Shown: positions 33,554 to 45,260 of the stretch, one piece after another
Position numbering within the stretch: the first letter of the stretch is position 1
Layout: each line of letters starts with the position of its first letter
Assembly (NCBI GenBank): GCA_032871835.1
Contig: CM065297.1
Span: 24,049,098 to 24,113,097 of the forward strand
Length of the DNA stretch: 64,000 bases
Direction: 5' to 3'
Source: Dipteronia dyeriana
Lineage: Eukaryota > Streptophyta > Magnoliopsida > Sapindales > Sapindaceae
Program-made: the position numbers and the translations under genes
The notes under the pieces: model-generated
What the model saw: the letters and a program-made list of their open reading frames with translations, nothing else
Told to the model about the DNA's origin: nothing
Database searches by the model: none

Positions 33554-35916
33554 CCCAGACAAATAACTAACCTCATACCTAGCACTATGACTCCTGGCCC
33601 AGCTGCCAATTATGACCCAGAAGAAGACTCTAGCGAACCAATTATTAACTTGATCCCTAGAAGAAGAAGGCCAAAGCCCAAAACAGAAAACCCAACACAT
33701 GTGGCTCATGTTCAAAAAACCCCGAAACAAGTAGCCCAACCAATACACACTTATGACCAAGGCCAAACCTCACCCACTCCTTCGGAAGTCCTAACGAAAA
33801 TTATTGACCTTGAACCACCTGTCCGTTTCATTAACGTTATTGACACCAAATCCAGTATTGATTCTGACCTTTTAATTACTAATTACTATTCCCCCCAGAA
33901 TCAGCAATTAAGAGAAAAATATGAAAGAAACTACTTTGATAACAAGAGAAAACAGTTTTATAAAAGATGGACAGAAAACATTGAAATTCTTAACCAAAAG
34001 ATACCCTTTTTTGAATGGTACAAGAATAGAAAAAACTTTGAACAGAAATGCTCTGTTATTGACCAATCAAAAATTAGAACATACAAGACTAAGAGAGGAG
34101 AAGAAAGACAAACCCATCCTCCTCCTAGACACTTCAAAACTCAAATGCCAAATGAAGACGTTGAGGGTAGTACTTACACAACTCTATGTATGCATTTCAT
34201 ATTGTTAGACGAAGAGCTATCTAGTACCACACCTTCATCTTCACACCAAATAGGAGTGATAATGAGACAAAATAATTATACCAATTTCTTTCTAAATTCC
34301 ATAGGGGAACAACTAGAAAAAATCGACCTGAACCTTTCCCAAACCACTATTTCCCAAACCACTATTTCCCCTACAAAAGAAAGCCTTCCCCAACAGGTTT
34401 TTGTTCCTTATGAAACGTCCACCTCATCCCACAAAAGTTCGAGGAGAAGAAAAAAGAAAATGCCTGAACAAATTGGACCTATCCTACTCCCAGACAATAC
34501 CGGCATTGAAAAATACTTCGACAAGCTCGTTGATGAAAAAGAGCTTTTAACGGCCTTAGAAGAAAGACTGAAGAACCTACCAAAAGAAGAACCCATCCAC
34601 TATCCAAATATCCAAACCATTGACAAAACCATCCCAAAACCCTCCAGTGAGGAAGAAGGAGAAGAAATGTATTTCCAAAACATGGTCCAAAGGATAACTT
34701 CCAATAACAAGGCGGACAGTTACAACCAGACCAAATACTACAGAAATACCAAACCTTATTATCCAAAACCCACTCCTCTTGACCTACAATATGAAGAGAC
34801 TGTTCCCAATCGGGCTTATACTGGTAATGCCTGCTATCAGTTCAACATTGAGGCTTGTCAGAATACCAAATCATTACTGTCCTCAGACAAATGCATACCA
34901 TAGAGTATATTTATATTAAGAAAAAAAACATGTCTCACACTGACGCTGTCACGTCCTTAACCACTGGATTTGAAGGACAACTATTTTGATGGTGGACTCA
35001 TACCCAGAGCCCAAATGCCAGAAGCACTATCATGAACCATGCCAAAACCATAACCACTACATTACCGACGAGACCCACTACTGATCCGGCCTCTTTTATA
35101 CCATCTTCTTCAACCCAAACTACAACCACTACATCTGAACCAATTGGAATAGATGTCTTATATTATACTATTCTAATGCACTTCGTAAGGAACCCCAACA
35201 TCAACCAAGGAAAAGAATTTTCAAAACTCCAAAATTTAAAATGCAAAAGACTTAGCGACTTCAAATGGTTTAAAGACATTTTCTTAACCAGAGTTCTGCA
35301 AAGACCTGACAATGCTAACCCTTATTGGAAAGAAAAATTTATTGTTGGTTTACCAAAACTTTTTTCCAATAAAGTTAGAGACGAAATGGTTAGACAAATG
35401 GGATGGTCTGACTGGTCATAAATAGACCTTAATAGCTGGACATATGGTAAAATTATTGCCACTATCAATGTTGTTGCTATGCAACTCTGCAATGATCTTC
35501 GACACAAAAGTCCACTCAAACAACAAAAATTGACAACCAGGAAAGAATTAGGATCGTGGTGAGAACAATTTGGCTTTAACAAACTCCCCACTCCTAGAAT
35601 GAAAACATCCAGTAAAATCTATAAAGGCAAAGGTATCCATCGATACAAAAGAGACAACTACGGTAGGAAAAAGTATCATTGGTCTGCATACATTCCTGGA
35701 AAAACTCCTAACTACTGGCCCCCCAAATCAAAAAAATCTTATTCCAAAAACAAATCAAAAAGTTTCAAGAAATCAAACAAATGTTTAAAATGTGGCAAAG
35801 AATGCCATTATGCTAACAAATTCTCAGACCAGAAAAATAAGATTAAGAGCCTTGACCTTGGAGACAAAATTAAGGAAAAGTTCTCCGAGTCTTATATGCT
35901 GATTCTGAATCTCTAG
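33554..35916 (+). pseudogene. EPRV copy 1 coat protein region
   Basis: The long open part is 33587-34903 (438 codons, MTPGPAANYDPEEDSSEP at the start). It carries basic clusters (RRRRPK, SSRRRKKKMPEQ) and acidic stretches (SSEEEGEEM). A one-base loss near 34851, compared with copy 2, ends it early. The frame resumes at 35032-35421 (FVRNPNINQGKEF, SDFKWFKDIF, VLQRPDNANPYW), typical coat-protein core, then stops again at 35419 and at about 35561. 35599-35916 is a Lys-rich nucleic-acid-binding tail with CLKCGKECHYANKF at about 35785-35826, a CX2CX4H motif whose last Cys is Phe in both copies. Confidence 0.8.
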
Positions 35917-37013
35917 ACGAATCTTCATCCTCCCCTAATGAAGTGCTTGTCATTGGAGAATCATCCTCTAGTGATAATTCCTCTGATTCCTCCTCTGATT
36001 CAGAACCGGAAACCCAACCCTGCTTTTGTAGGGAAATCAATGTCCTCGATCAACATGATTATTCCCTGATAATTAGCATGATTGACGATATTAGTGATCC
36101 TTTGCAAAAGGCTAAACACATCAGACAATTACAACAAAAAATCACCGGTGAAGCTGCCCCTAGTAGCAATAGTACCTCCTTCACCGAAGCTAAACCTTTC
36201 AAAAATACCCCTTTCCAAACCCCTGATTTTGTACAAAATGTTTTAGGAAAATTCCAGACCAAATCTAGAAAAGTGTCCATTTTAGACTTACAAAAAGAAA
36301 TCCATGAGGTCAAGGGAAAAATAAAGGTTTTAAAAAGACAAATCGCAGATTTACATATCAAAGAAAGCTACGGAGAACAATTTCCAAAAATACCTCCCAA
36401 AAATTCCCCAGAGAAACATCTAAGCTTTAACAGCTCTGACGAATCTGACAAAGAGCAGCCCGACCATAATGACACCAAAGAAGACTCTGGTTTTCCTCAA
36501 ATCAATGCTATACAAGAAATTAGGATCCAAAAGTGGTATGTCGAGGTTGACATTAGGATTACCCCTAATTATAATATAAGGGTCAGCGCTCTTATTGACA
36601 CCGGAGCCGACCTAAATTGTATAATAGAATCTTTGGTACCTACCAAATACCTAGATTCTACGACAGAAACCCTCTACGGAGCTAACAAGACACTGTTAGA
36701 CATTAAATACAAGCTCACTAATGCTAGAGTCTACAATGGTGGAGTTTGCTATGATACTGATTTTATTGTAGTTAAAACCCTTACCCATAATGTGATTTTA
36801 GGGTTACCATTTCTCTATCTGATTTCTCCCTTCAAAGTTATAGCTGAAGGAATTGTTGCTGAATATTTAAGAAAAGAAATTATATTTCCTTTTATCTTTC
36901 CTGTCTTGGTATGGGACCTAAATGTTTTGAAAGACCAAAATATTTGGGAAAATACCCCTGACAATCTTAGCAATTGCATTGCCACCCTTAACCTAAGACA
37001 GACGATGACCTAG
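35917..37013 (+). pseudogene. EPRV copy 1 acidic linker and aspartic protease
   Basis: The open frame is readable from about 35883 (LYADSESLDESSSS) and has its first ATG at 35943. An Asp/Ser-rich stretch leads to a likely coiled coil (LQKEIHEVKGKIKVLKRQIADL, about 36280-36360) and then the protease with ALIDTGADLNCI at about 36588-36620, the D-T-G active site, and NVILGLPFL at about 36790. Both copies change frame at 35870-35885 and 43960-43975 between the coat protein and this ORF, so the protease-polymerase ORF may have been separate in the virus. It ends at a stop at 37011-37013. The role was polyprotein cleavage. Confidence 0.8.
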
Positions 37014-37209
37014 TTTTCAAAAGACAGGAGGCCAGGTTAGAAGACTCCAAAGAAAAAGAAAAAATAATTTTTTTTAATGAAAAAATAATTTTTTTTAAAG
37101 AAAAACTGGAAAAAGAAGTTTGTTCGACAATTCTAAATGCTTTCTGGGATAGGAAGAAACACATTGTTACTCTTCATTATACCAAAGATTTAATGAAAAA
37201 GGGATACCA

Positions 37210-38494
37210 ATGAAAGCCAAGCCAATTCAAATGTCCGCTAATCTAGTAGAGTACTGTAAGAAAGAAATTCAAGACTTGCTTGACAAAAACCTTATCAGGC
37301 CTTCTAAATCCCCTTGGAGTTGTCTTGCCTTCTATGTTCAAAAGAATGCCGAAATAGAAAGAGGAGTTCCTAGGCTTGTTATCAATTACAAATCTTTAAA
37401 CGACGCTTTGCAATGGATCAGATACCTTTTGCCTAACAAATCTGATTTGTTGAAAAAACTTTATGACTCTATCATTTTCTCAAAATTTGACATGAAGTCA
37501 GGCTTTTGGCAAATCCAGGTTGCCGAACAGGACCGTTACAAAACCGTTTTCACAGTCCCTTTTGGGCAATATGAATGGAATGTCATGCCATTTGGTCTTA
37601 AAAATGCACCTAGTGAATTCCAATGCATCATGAATAACATTTTTAATTCCTTCACTGAATTTTCCATTGTTTATAGATGATGTTTTGATATTTTCAAAAA
37701 GTATTGACCTCCATTGGAAACACTTGGAGATATTCATCAAAACCATCAAACACCATGGATTAGTGATTTCGGCCCCAAAAATTACCCTTTTCCAAACCAA
37801 CATCAGATTTCTGGGCCACAATATCAAAAGGGGAACAATTGTTCCTATTTAAAGAAGTTTAGATTTTACTGTTAGGTTTCCAGATGAAATAAAAGACGAA
37901 AAACAATTACAAAGATTTTTGGGATGTCTGAATTATATCTTGAATTTCTACAAAGAACTTAGCATAATTTGTAAACCTCTTTTTCAAAGATTAAAAACCA
38001 ATCCTCTCCTTTGGACAGAAGAACATACTAAGGTTGTCCAACATGTAAGAAAATATGTTAAGAAACTCCCTTGCATGTCTATTTGTCATCCTACTGCCCC
38101 CAAAACTATTGAAACAGATGCTTCAGATATAGGATTTGGTGGCATTTTAAAACAGACCATTGATAACAGAGAATGTTTGGTTAGGTATGTTTCAGGATCC
38201 TGGAATGATACCCAACAGAAGTATTCAACCGTTAAAAAAGAAATTCTAGCTATCGTCTTGACAATCCAAAAATTACAAGATGATTTGATTAATCAAAGAT
38301 TTATTTTAAGAGTTGATTGCCAATCGATAAAATTTATTTTGAAAAAAGATGTAAAAAATCTTGCCTCTAAACAAATCTTTACTAGGTGGCAAACTCTTTT
38401 ATCTGCATTTGATTTTGACATTGAATATATTAAAGGATCAGAAAATAGTCTCCCAGATTTCCTGACCAGAGAATTTTTACAAGGTGACAAATGA
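37210..38494 (+). pseudogene. EPRV copy 1 reverse transcriptase and RNase H
   Basis: 37210-37680 holds the RT start: LVEYCKKEIQDLLDKNLIRPSKSPW, RLVINYKSLN, FSKFDMKSGFWQIQV, TVFTVPFGQYEWNVMPFGLKNAPSEFQ. The catalytic YIDD box falls on a frameshift at about 37672-37683, and 37667-37852 continues with DDVLIFSKS, FLGHNIKRGTI. 37919-38494 holds the connection and RNase H: FLGCLNYILNFYKEL, ETDASDIGFGGIL, RVDCQSIKFIL. The stop at 38492-38494 overlaps the ATG at 38491. A 20-bp duplication (GAAAAAATAATTTTTTTTAA, twice at 37059-37099) lies just upstream. The enzyme copied pregenomic RNA into DNA. Confidence 0.9.
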
Positions 38495-39903
38495 CTAGTT
38501 AAAACAGAGGTCGTGGTGGTGGCCGAAGCACTGGTGGCAGAGGCTCCATAAGATCTGACTTATCAGACAAAGACATGGACTTATCATTATCGACTTATCA
38601 TACTTCCCCCAAAGGAAGTCATAAAGACAAGTATGCTATTTCACTTATATCCCAGCCCAAATCACCCCACACATTACCTATACAGTTTCCACAATTACCC
38701 CCTACCGGGCCTTCGTCAAGCAGAAGCCCAAGCCAAAGCCCAATTCACACGACAAATACCTTCTCACCTTTGGCCATAGATAACAGCCCATTCAAAACAG
38801 TAGTCTCCTCAAAAATAAGCCCACATTCAAATAAACAGGAGAAAATCCTGGCCCAATCGGCCCTTCCTAGGGTCAACCAACCGACTTATTCATATGTCAA
38901 TAAACCCTTCTTTGACCGGTTCTTTGCCATGGAACAACATTTCTTGCATGACCATTATTTTAGGGAACCTAAAAAACTTGCGGATGACATTATCAATCCC
39001 TTGTTTGAAAGGATCCCAGAAGACTTATTAAAAAGACATATATTTTATGAATTTATTCTTGTAGACATAGATTCGATTTTCATTTCAGATCTTTTAGACA
39101 AAGTTGACAAAGAAAAACTAATTTTCAGAAAAATAAAGATTTGTAAAATTATTACCCTTGAGCAATGGGTTGGGGATCCCAATGCAACAAGGAATTTTAG
39201 TAGAATTTTCCACGTCTCAGAATTCTCCTACTATGACTATATTGAAGCTTGGACCAAGTTTTTATATGGACAAAACCCAGGAAATTCCCTCTCCTGGTTT
39301 ATCTATTTTGATAAAAATTTTAAAATTGACCTACCAATCTAGTTCTTAGAATGGTGAGACAAATTTGGCCCAATTATTGACTTTCTCCCCAGTCAGGTTA
39401 AGGAAGGATATTCCTTCTGGATCTCTAACCTTGCCAAACCTGATGACTGGGACATTTGTCCGAACTTATTTTGCTCTTTTATCCATTTCAATTTGACATG
39501 GATCTTGATGCTCGAATATGCCATCCAAGACAAAGTAGTGGGAAATGTTAAGGTCCCCTATTTTGGAAGACAAATCAAAATTAAATGGTGGAGTGGTATG
39601 AACCTTGCCAATTTGGGAAAAGAGAGAGTATCCAGATGGTTCATGGAAAACCTCGCTCTCAGCAATAAAATTTCGGACCAATCAGGCTTCCTCATGGCAA
39701 AATCTCAGAATCAGGTTAGAATTGCAGCGGCGACAACTCCTGATGAGCTCTTGAAGATTGCTGAAGAAATGAAGAGTTCTATGGCCAGCATGTCCCAGGC
39801 TGGGACCAGTTCAGATCAAAATGATAAAGACAAAGAAGATGACTCAGATAACTATGTTTATGACAGTGAGGGCCCAACAACCTTCTTTGGCCACGATCCT
39901 TGA
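38491..39903 (+). pseudogene. EPRV copy 1 separate 3' ORF of unknown function
   Basis: An ATG at 38491 overlaps the polymerase stop (ATGA). The frame has a stop at 38500, then an Arg/Gly-rich start (NRGRGGGRSTGGRG), then, from the next ATG at 38575, a Ser/Pro-rich region (HTLPIQFPQLPPTGP) and a globular part: TYSYVNKPFFDRFFAMEQHFL, IFYEFILVDIDSIFISDLLDK, EQWVGDPNATRNFSRIFHV. Stops at 39340 and 39356 precede the same frame onward (39493-39903: WILMLEYAIQDKVVG, TTPDELLKIAEEMKSS, an acidic tail). The whole is about 470 codons with three stops. I know of such 3' ORFs in florendovirus-like elements. The product has no assigned function. Confidence 0.7.
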
Positions 39904-40083
39904 TCTTATCCTTGTTGATAAGGATCATGCTGAAGACAGACAAGTAAAACGACATAAAGTAAGAAATTCGCCGACAAAAGCAAAAGTAAATAGTACCTCT
40001 GCCGACACATCTTTTATCCTTTTTAATAATGATGTATGGTTTGTGTTAACCCGGTTTAAGCTTAACCATGGTTAACTTTTGTT

Positions 40084-40216
40084 TATATATTCTCTGAAGT
40101 CTTCTTTCAGAGGCAAGTTCAGTTTTCCAGTTTTATTTTTCTTTTAATGCTCTGCGAAGCACTACTATTCCCTCTCCTTCCCATCTTGTAAATTTTTGAA
40201 CTTCCACTTAAATAAA
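40084..40216 (+). promoter_or_regulatory. EPRV promoter and poly(A) signal
   Basis: TTTATATATTCTCTGAAG (TATA at 40084-40090) lies after the 3' ORF and AATAAA at 40211-40216 follows about 120 bp later. A promoter close before a poly(A) signal is normal in caulimovirids, whose RNA passes the signal once and ends there on the second pass. Confidence 0.7.
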
Positions 40217-40543
40217 GTTTGAGACTTATCTTTGTGAATCTACTTTGCTGTCAGACATATTTTGTTTAAACACTGTAAACAAATATTTCTTTATCTTTTT
40301 ATGAATTATTACTCTGGTTCTGAAAGTATATAGGCTGGAATACCTTGACATATCCGTATCCAGAGTGGTGCTGGCCAGGATAAACTAAGGTTTAACAACG
40401 CCAAGTACTGAACCAATACTTGTATTTATACTGTATTTTTAAACAGTTAATTGCTTATTTAGTTTATCTTTTATTCTCTTTATGTTTCTAGAAATACTAT
40501 ACATTGTCTTGTGTTTTTTATTTTTTATTATCTTGCTCCGTTT

Positions 40544-40556
40544 TGATATCAGAGCC
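40544..40556 (+). promoter_or_regulatory. EPRV tRNA-Met primer-binding site
   Basis: TGATATCAGAGCC differs in one base from TGGTATCAGAGC, the site for initiator tRNA-Met that starts minus-strand synthesis and defines nucleotide 1 of caulimovirid genomes. Copy 1 lacks its own site at the left because it begins 55 bases downstream of this position. Confidence 0.85.
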
Positions 40557-40713
40557 TTAAGGCTTGTTGAAGAAGATAATAGTGACTATTTCTAGGTGCA
40601 AAAGTCAGTAGGTCTGTAGGGTGTTTGTCGTCTGCCAGGTGTGTTATAGACTGTGGCCCGTTTGACTAGACTGTGAGTTAAAACTTAGAATTCTTACTAT
40701 TTATTTTCTTTAC

Positions 40714-41642
40714 CCTGTCTGCGAGTAGTTCTAAACCTAGGATTGAGCCGGATGATATGAATAGTTGCACTGGACAATCTGTAGCTAATTATGAGACAAA
40801 CTGGGATGACAAAGATTTAATTAACTGGCAAATGCCAAACATTCAACAAAGCAGCATTTATAAGAAAAAAGTTCTAGACTTCAGAACCCTCTTGGGTCAA
40901 AAGACCAAAGAGAATAATGTGAAATTTCAAAATAATACTTTTTCGACAAATCTTTTAAACAAAAACAGTTTGACTCATTACAATAAAATCGGTTTTAATG
41001 ATCTACATATTGGAAGTGTCCAATTCTCTATTAATCGTTTTAAGGGACAAAAGAATTACTAACTATAAAGAATCAGTATTGGGTATGGCAGAAACTTCTC
41101 TGACTTATGGCCTTATCTATTTTCAGTGTTATCCAAACTTTACCATAGCCTTAAACACTGACTAACACAAAAAAAAATGCCTAGTCATAGACATCCAGAC
41201 TTATAACTATCAATTCCTTGAAAAATCCAGCTCTTATAAACTTGTTTACAGAGTCCATTACAGAGTTTTAACCTCTGGACTTATTCCCAGCAACATACCT
41301 CCTTCTGTACCAGCTGGTCAGACCATATGCTTTAATGCATCCCCCTCATTCAATGTCTTAGTACATGTTCCGGTCAAATGGGAAAACATTAAGTTTCCAG
41401 ATGATTGGGTCAAAAAACAGGTTGACCAACCTACCTATAGGCCACCTATGAGAAACCTCAATGACTTTGTTACTGAACAAGATGGAACCCTTAAAATATC
41501 CTTCAGAAGAGGCTTGTCCCTCAAAGATAATGACAGTAACCATTCCAGATCACTAAATGACTTCCAATCAGCTAGAAACTCCCTATCAAGCCTGTCCAGA
41601 CAAAACATAGCCAGAAAAATACCCAGTCTAGCCCCAAGATAG
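40714..41642 (+). pseudogene. EPRV copy 2 movement protein
   Basis: The start ATG of copy 1 is CTG here. The first in-frame ATG is at 40757 and gives 101 codons. A 38-bp stretch present in copy 1 (32913-32950, covering the QVGIKPL-type segment) is missing after GTGTCCAA at about 41023, which shifts the frame. The remaining pieces match copy 1 (FNASPSFNVLVHVPVKW) and end at the shared stop 41640-41642. Confidence 0.75.
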
Positions 41643-43980
41643 CCCAGACAAATAACTAACCTCATTCCTAGCACTGTGACTCCTGGCCCAGCTGCCAATT
41701 ATAACCCAGAAGAAGACTCTAGCAAACCAATTATTAACTTGATCCCAGAAGAAGAAGGCCCAGGCCCAAACCAGAAAACCCAACACATCTGGCTATGTTC
41801 AAAAAACCCCGGAACAAGTAGCCCAACCAATACACACTTATGACCAATGACAAACCTCACCCACTCCTTCGCAAGTCCTAACAGAAATCATTGACCCTGA
41901 ACCACCTGTCTGTTTCATTAACGTTATTGACATCAAATCCAATATTGATTCTGACCTTTTAATTACTGATTACTATTCCCCCCAGAATCAGCAATTAAGA
42001 GAAAATATGAAATAAACTACTCTGATAACAAGAGAAAACAGTTTTATAAAAGATGGATAGAAAACATTGGAATTCTTAACCAAAAGATAACCTTTTTTGA
42101 ATGGTACAAAAATAAAAAAAAACTTTGAACAAAAATGCTATGTTATTGACCAATCAAAAATTAGAACATACAAGACTAAGAGAGGAGAAGAAAGACAAAC
42201 CCATCCTCCTCATAGACACTTCGAAATTCAAATGCGAAATGACGACGTTGAGGGTAGTACTTACACAGCTCTCTGTATGCTTTTTATATTGTTAGACGAA
42301 GAACTATCTAGTACCACACCTTCATCTTCACACCAAATAGGAGTGATAATGAGACAAAATAATTATACCAATTTCTTTCTAAATACCATAGGGGAACAAC
42401 TAGAAAAAATCGACATGAACCTTTCCCAAACCACTATTTCCCCTACAAAAGAAAGCCTTCCCCAACAGGTTTTTGTTCCTTATGAAACGTCCACCTCATC
42501 CCACAGAAGTTCGAGGAGGGAAAAAGAGAAAATGCCTGAAAAAATTGGACCTATCCTGTTCCCAGACAATACCGGCATTGAAAAATGCTTCGACAAGCTC
42601 GTTGATGAAAAAGAGCTTTTAACGGCCTTAGAAGAAAGACTAAAGAACCTACCAAAAGAAGAACCTATCCACTATCTAAATATCCAAACCATTGACAAAA
42701 CCATCCCAAAACCCTCCAGTGAGGAAGAAGGAGAAGAAATGGATTTCCAAAACATGGTCCAAAGGATAACCTCCAATAACAAGGCGGACAGTTACAACCA
42801 CACCAAATACTACCAAAATACCAAACCTTATTTTTCAAAACCCAGTCCTCCTGACCTACAATATGAAGAGACTGTTCCCTACCGGGCCTATACTGGTAAT
42901 GCCTGCTATCAGTTCAACATTGACGGCTTGTCAGAATACCAAATCATTACTATCCTCGGACAAATGCATATCATAGGGTATATTTATATTAAGAAACAAA
43001 ACATGTCTCACGCTGACGCTGTCACGTCCTTAACCACTGGATTTGATGGAAAACTATTTGGATGGTGGAATCATATCCTGAGCCAAAATGCCAGAAGCAC
43101 TATCATCAACCATACCAAAACCATAACCACTACATTACCGACCAAACCCACTACTGATCCGGCCTCTTTTATACCATCTTCTTCAACCCAAACTACAACC
43201 ACTACATCTGAACCAGATGGAATAGATGTCTTATGTTATACTATTCTAATGCATTTCGTAGGGAACCCCAACATCAACCAAGGAAAAGACTTTTCAAAAC
43301 TCCAAAATTTAAAATGCAAGAGACTTAGCGACTTCAAATGGTATAAAGACATTTTCTTAACCAGAGTTCTACAAAGACCTGACAATGCTAACGCTTATTG
43401 GAAAGAAAAATTTATTGTTGGTTTACCAAAACTCTTTTCCAATAAAGTTAGATACGAAATGGTTAGACAAATGGGATGGTCTGGCTGGTCACAGATGGAC
43501 CTTAATGGCTGGACTTATGGTGAAATCTTTGCCACTATCAATGTTGTTGCTATGCAACTCTACAATGATCTTCGTCTCAAAAGTCAACTCAAACAACAAA
43601 AATTGACAACCAGGAAAGAATTAGGATCGTGGTGCTAACAATTTGGCTTTGACAAACTCCACACTCCTAAAAAGAAAACATCCAGTAAAATCTATAGAGG
43701 CAAAGGTATCCATCGAGACAAAAGAGACAAATACGGCAAGAAAAAGTATCATTGGTCTGCATACATTCCTAGCAAAACTCCTAACTACTGGCCCCCCAAA
43801 TCAAAAAAATCTTATTCCAAAAACAAAACAAAAAAATTCAAGAAATCAAACAAATGTTTAAAATGTGGCAAAGAATGCCATTATGCTAACAAATTCTCAG
43901 ACCAGAAAAATAAGATTAAGAGCCTTGACCTTGGAGACAAAATTAAGGAAAAGTTCTCCGAGTCTTATATGCTGATTCTG
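41643..43980 (+). pseudogene. EPRV copy 2 coat protein region
   Basis: The best-preserved coat ORF in the window: 42097-43638 is open for 513 codons, through KKNFEQKC, DVEGSTYTALCML, the acidic SSEEEGEEM stretch, GNACYQFNIDGLSEYQIITILGQM, LTTGFDGKLFGWW, the RLSDFKWYKDIFLTRVL core and QLKQQKLTTRKELGSWC. The start of the domain (41676-42090) is broken by indels. After a stop at 43636-43638 the Lys-rich tail and CLKCGKECHYANKF follow in the same frame to 43989. It was the nucleocapsid subunit. Confidence 0.8.
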
Positions 43981-43988
43981 AATCTCTA

Positions 43989-44427
43989 GACGAATCTTCA
44001 TCCTCCCCTAATGAAGTGCTTGTCATTGGAGAATCATCCTCTAGTGATAATTCCTCTGATTCCTCCTCTGATTCAGAACCAGAAACCCAACCCTGCTTTT
44101 GTAAAGAAATCAATGTCCTCGATCAACATGATTATTCCCTGATAATTAGCATGATTGACGATATTAGTGATCTTTTACAAAAGGCTAAACACATCAGACA
44201 ATTACAACAAAAAATCACCGGTGAAACTGCCCCTTGTAGCAGTAGTACCTCCTTCACCGAAGCTAAACCTTTCAAAAATACCCCTTTCCAAACCCTTGAT
44301 TTTGAACAAAATGTTTTAGGAAAATTCCAAACCAAATCTAGAAAAGTGACCATTTCAGACTTACAAAAAGAAATCCTTGAGGTCAAGGGAGAAATAAAGG
44401 TTTTAAAAAGACAAATCGAAGATTTAC
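43989..44427 (+). pseudogene. EPRV copy 2 acidic linker, cut before the protease
   Basis: The ATG at 44016 opens MLVIGESSSSDNSSDSSSDS, matching copy 1, through LQQKITGE and LQKEILEVKGEIKVLKRQIEDL, and the viral sequence ends at about 44427 in a run of 13 A. The ORF then reads into the AT block (IYIYIYIL). The protease active site is not present. Confidence 0.8.
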
Positions 44428-44431
44428 AAAA

Positions 44432-44471
<40 letters not shown>

Positions 44472-44752
44472 CATATCTTATATTATTACATATTATATAA
44501 ATATATAAATATATTATATTATATTATATTATAGTATATGATGTATTATGTATATATTATATCTAATATATATGTTATATGTATTATAATATGTATATAT
44601 ATATATTCATATATTATTTTATATTATTATTATCCAAAATATATATTATATTTTATTATATATATATTATACAAAATATATTATTATTATTATTATAAAT
44701 ATTATATGTATTATACATAATACATATTATAATAAATATTTAATATATATAT

Positions 44753-44803
<51 letters not shown>

Positions 44804-45097
44804 CTATATAATTTATACTTTTATATTTTATTGTTATTATCCAAATATATATTATATTATATTATAAAATATATATTAAAATATATATAATAATATTTAT
44901 AATATACATTATTGTTATAATTTATACTTTTATATTTTATTATTATTATCTAAAATGAACATTATATTTTATAATTAATATTATAATATATAATAATATT
45001 AATATTAATATTTCTAATATTTATTATATATTACATATTGTATTATATTTTAATATATATTAAAATGTATATAATAATATTTATAATATATATTATT

Positions 45098-45129
<32 letters not shown>

Positions 45130-45260
45130 TATGTAATATATTTATATGATATATATTATATAATATATAATAGTATTAATATTATATATTATATATTATA
45201 ATAGTATATATATACTTTCATATATTTTTTTATTATTATCCATAATAAATAATGTTATTA
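44428..45260. repeat. AT-rich repeat block closing the viral array
   Basis: Apart from (TA)n runs, a unit of about 105-200 bp returns: TTTATACTTTTATATTTTATTGTTATTATCC at about 44813-44843 and again at about 44930-44955, with ATTATCCAAAATATATATT at 44630 and ATTATCCATAAT at 45235. Short purine-free stretches continue to 45260. Pararetrovirus insertions next to AT dinucleotide repeats are known in rice and other plants. Confidence 0.7.

Larger units (their letters stand above)
32486..40610 (+). mobile_element. Endogenous pararetrovirus (Caulimoviridae), copy 1, full-length unit
   Basis: The unit begins GGTCTGTAGGGTGTTTG at 32486 and the same sequence recurs at 40611, so one full circular genome equals about 8125 bp. 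Order: movement protein, coat protein with zinc-finger motif, aspartic protease, reverse transcriptase, RNase H, a separate 3' ORF, TATA box, poly(A) signal, tRNA-Met primer-binding site. An extra 3' ORF is a feature I associate with florendovirus-type elements, but that is from memory. All ORFs carry stops or frameshifts. It has no integrase, so it entered by recombination. Confidence 0.9.
40611..44427 (+). mobile_element. Endogenous pararetrovirus, copy 2, truncated and in tandem with copy 1
   Basis: It follows copy 1 head to tail and aligns with 32486-36350. It stops at GAAGATTTACAAAAAAAA, where copy 1 continues into the protease. The break is followed by an AT-repeat block. Copy 2 keeps the start of the leader but lost protease, RT, RNase H and the 3' ORF. 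By eye it differs from copy 1 by scattered substitutions and several indels. Confidence 0.9.
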
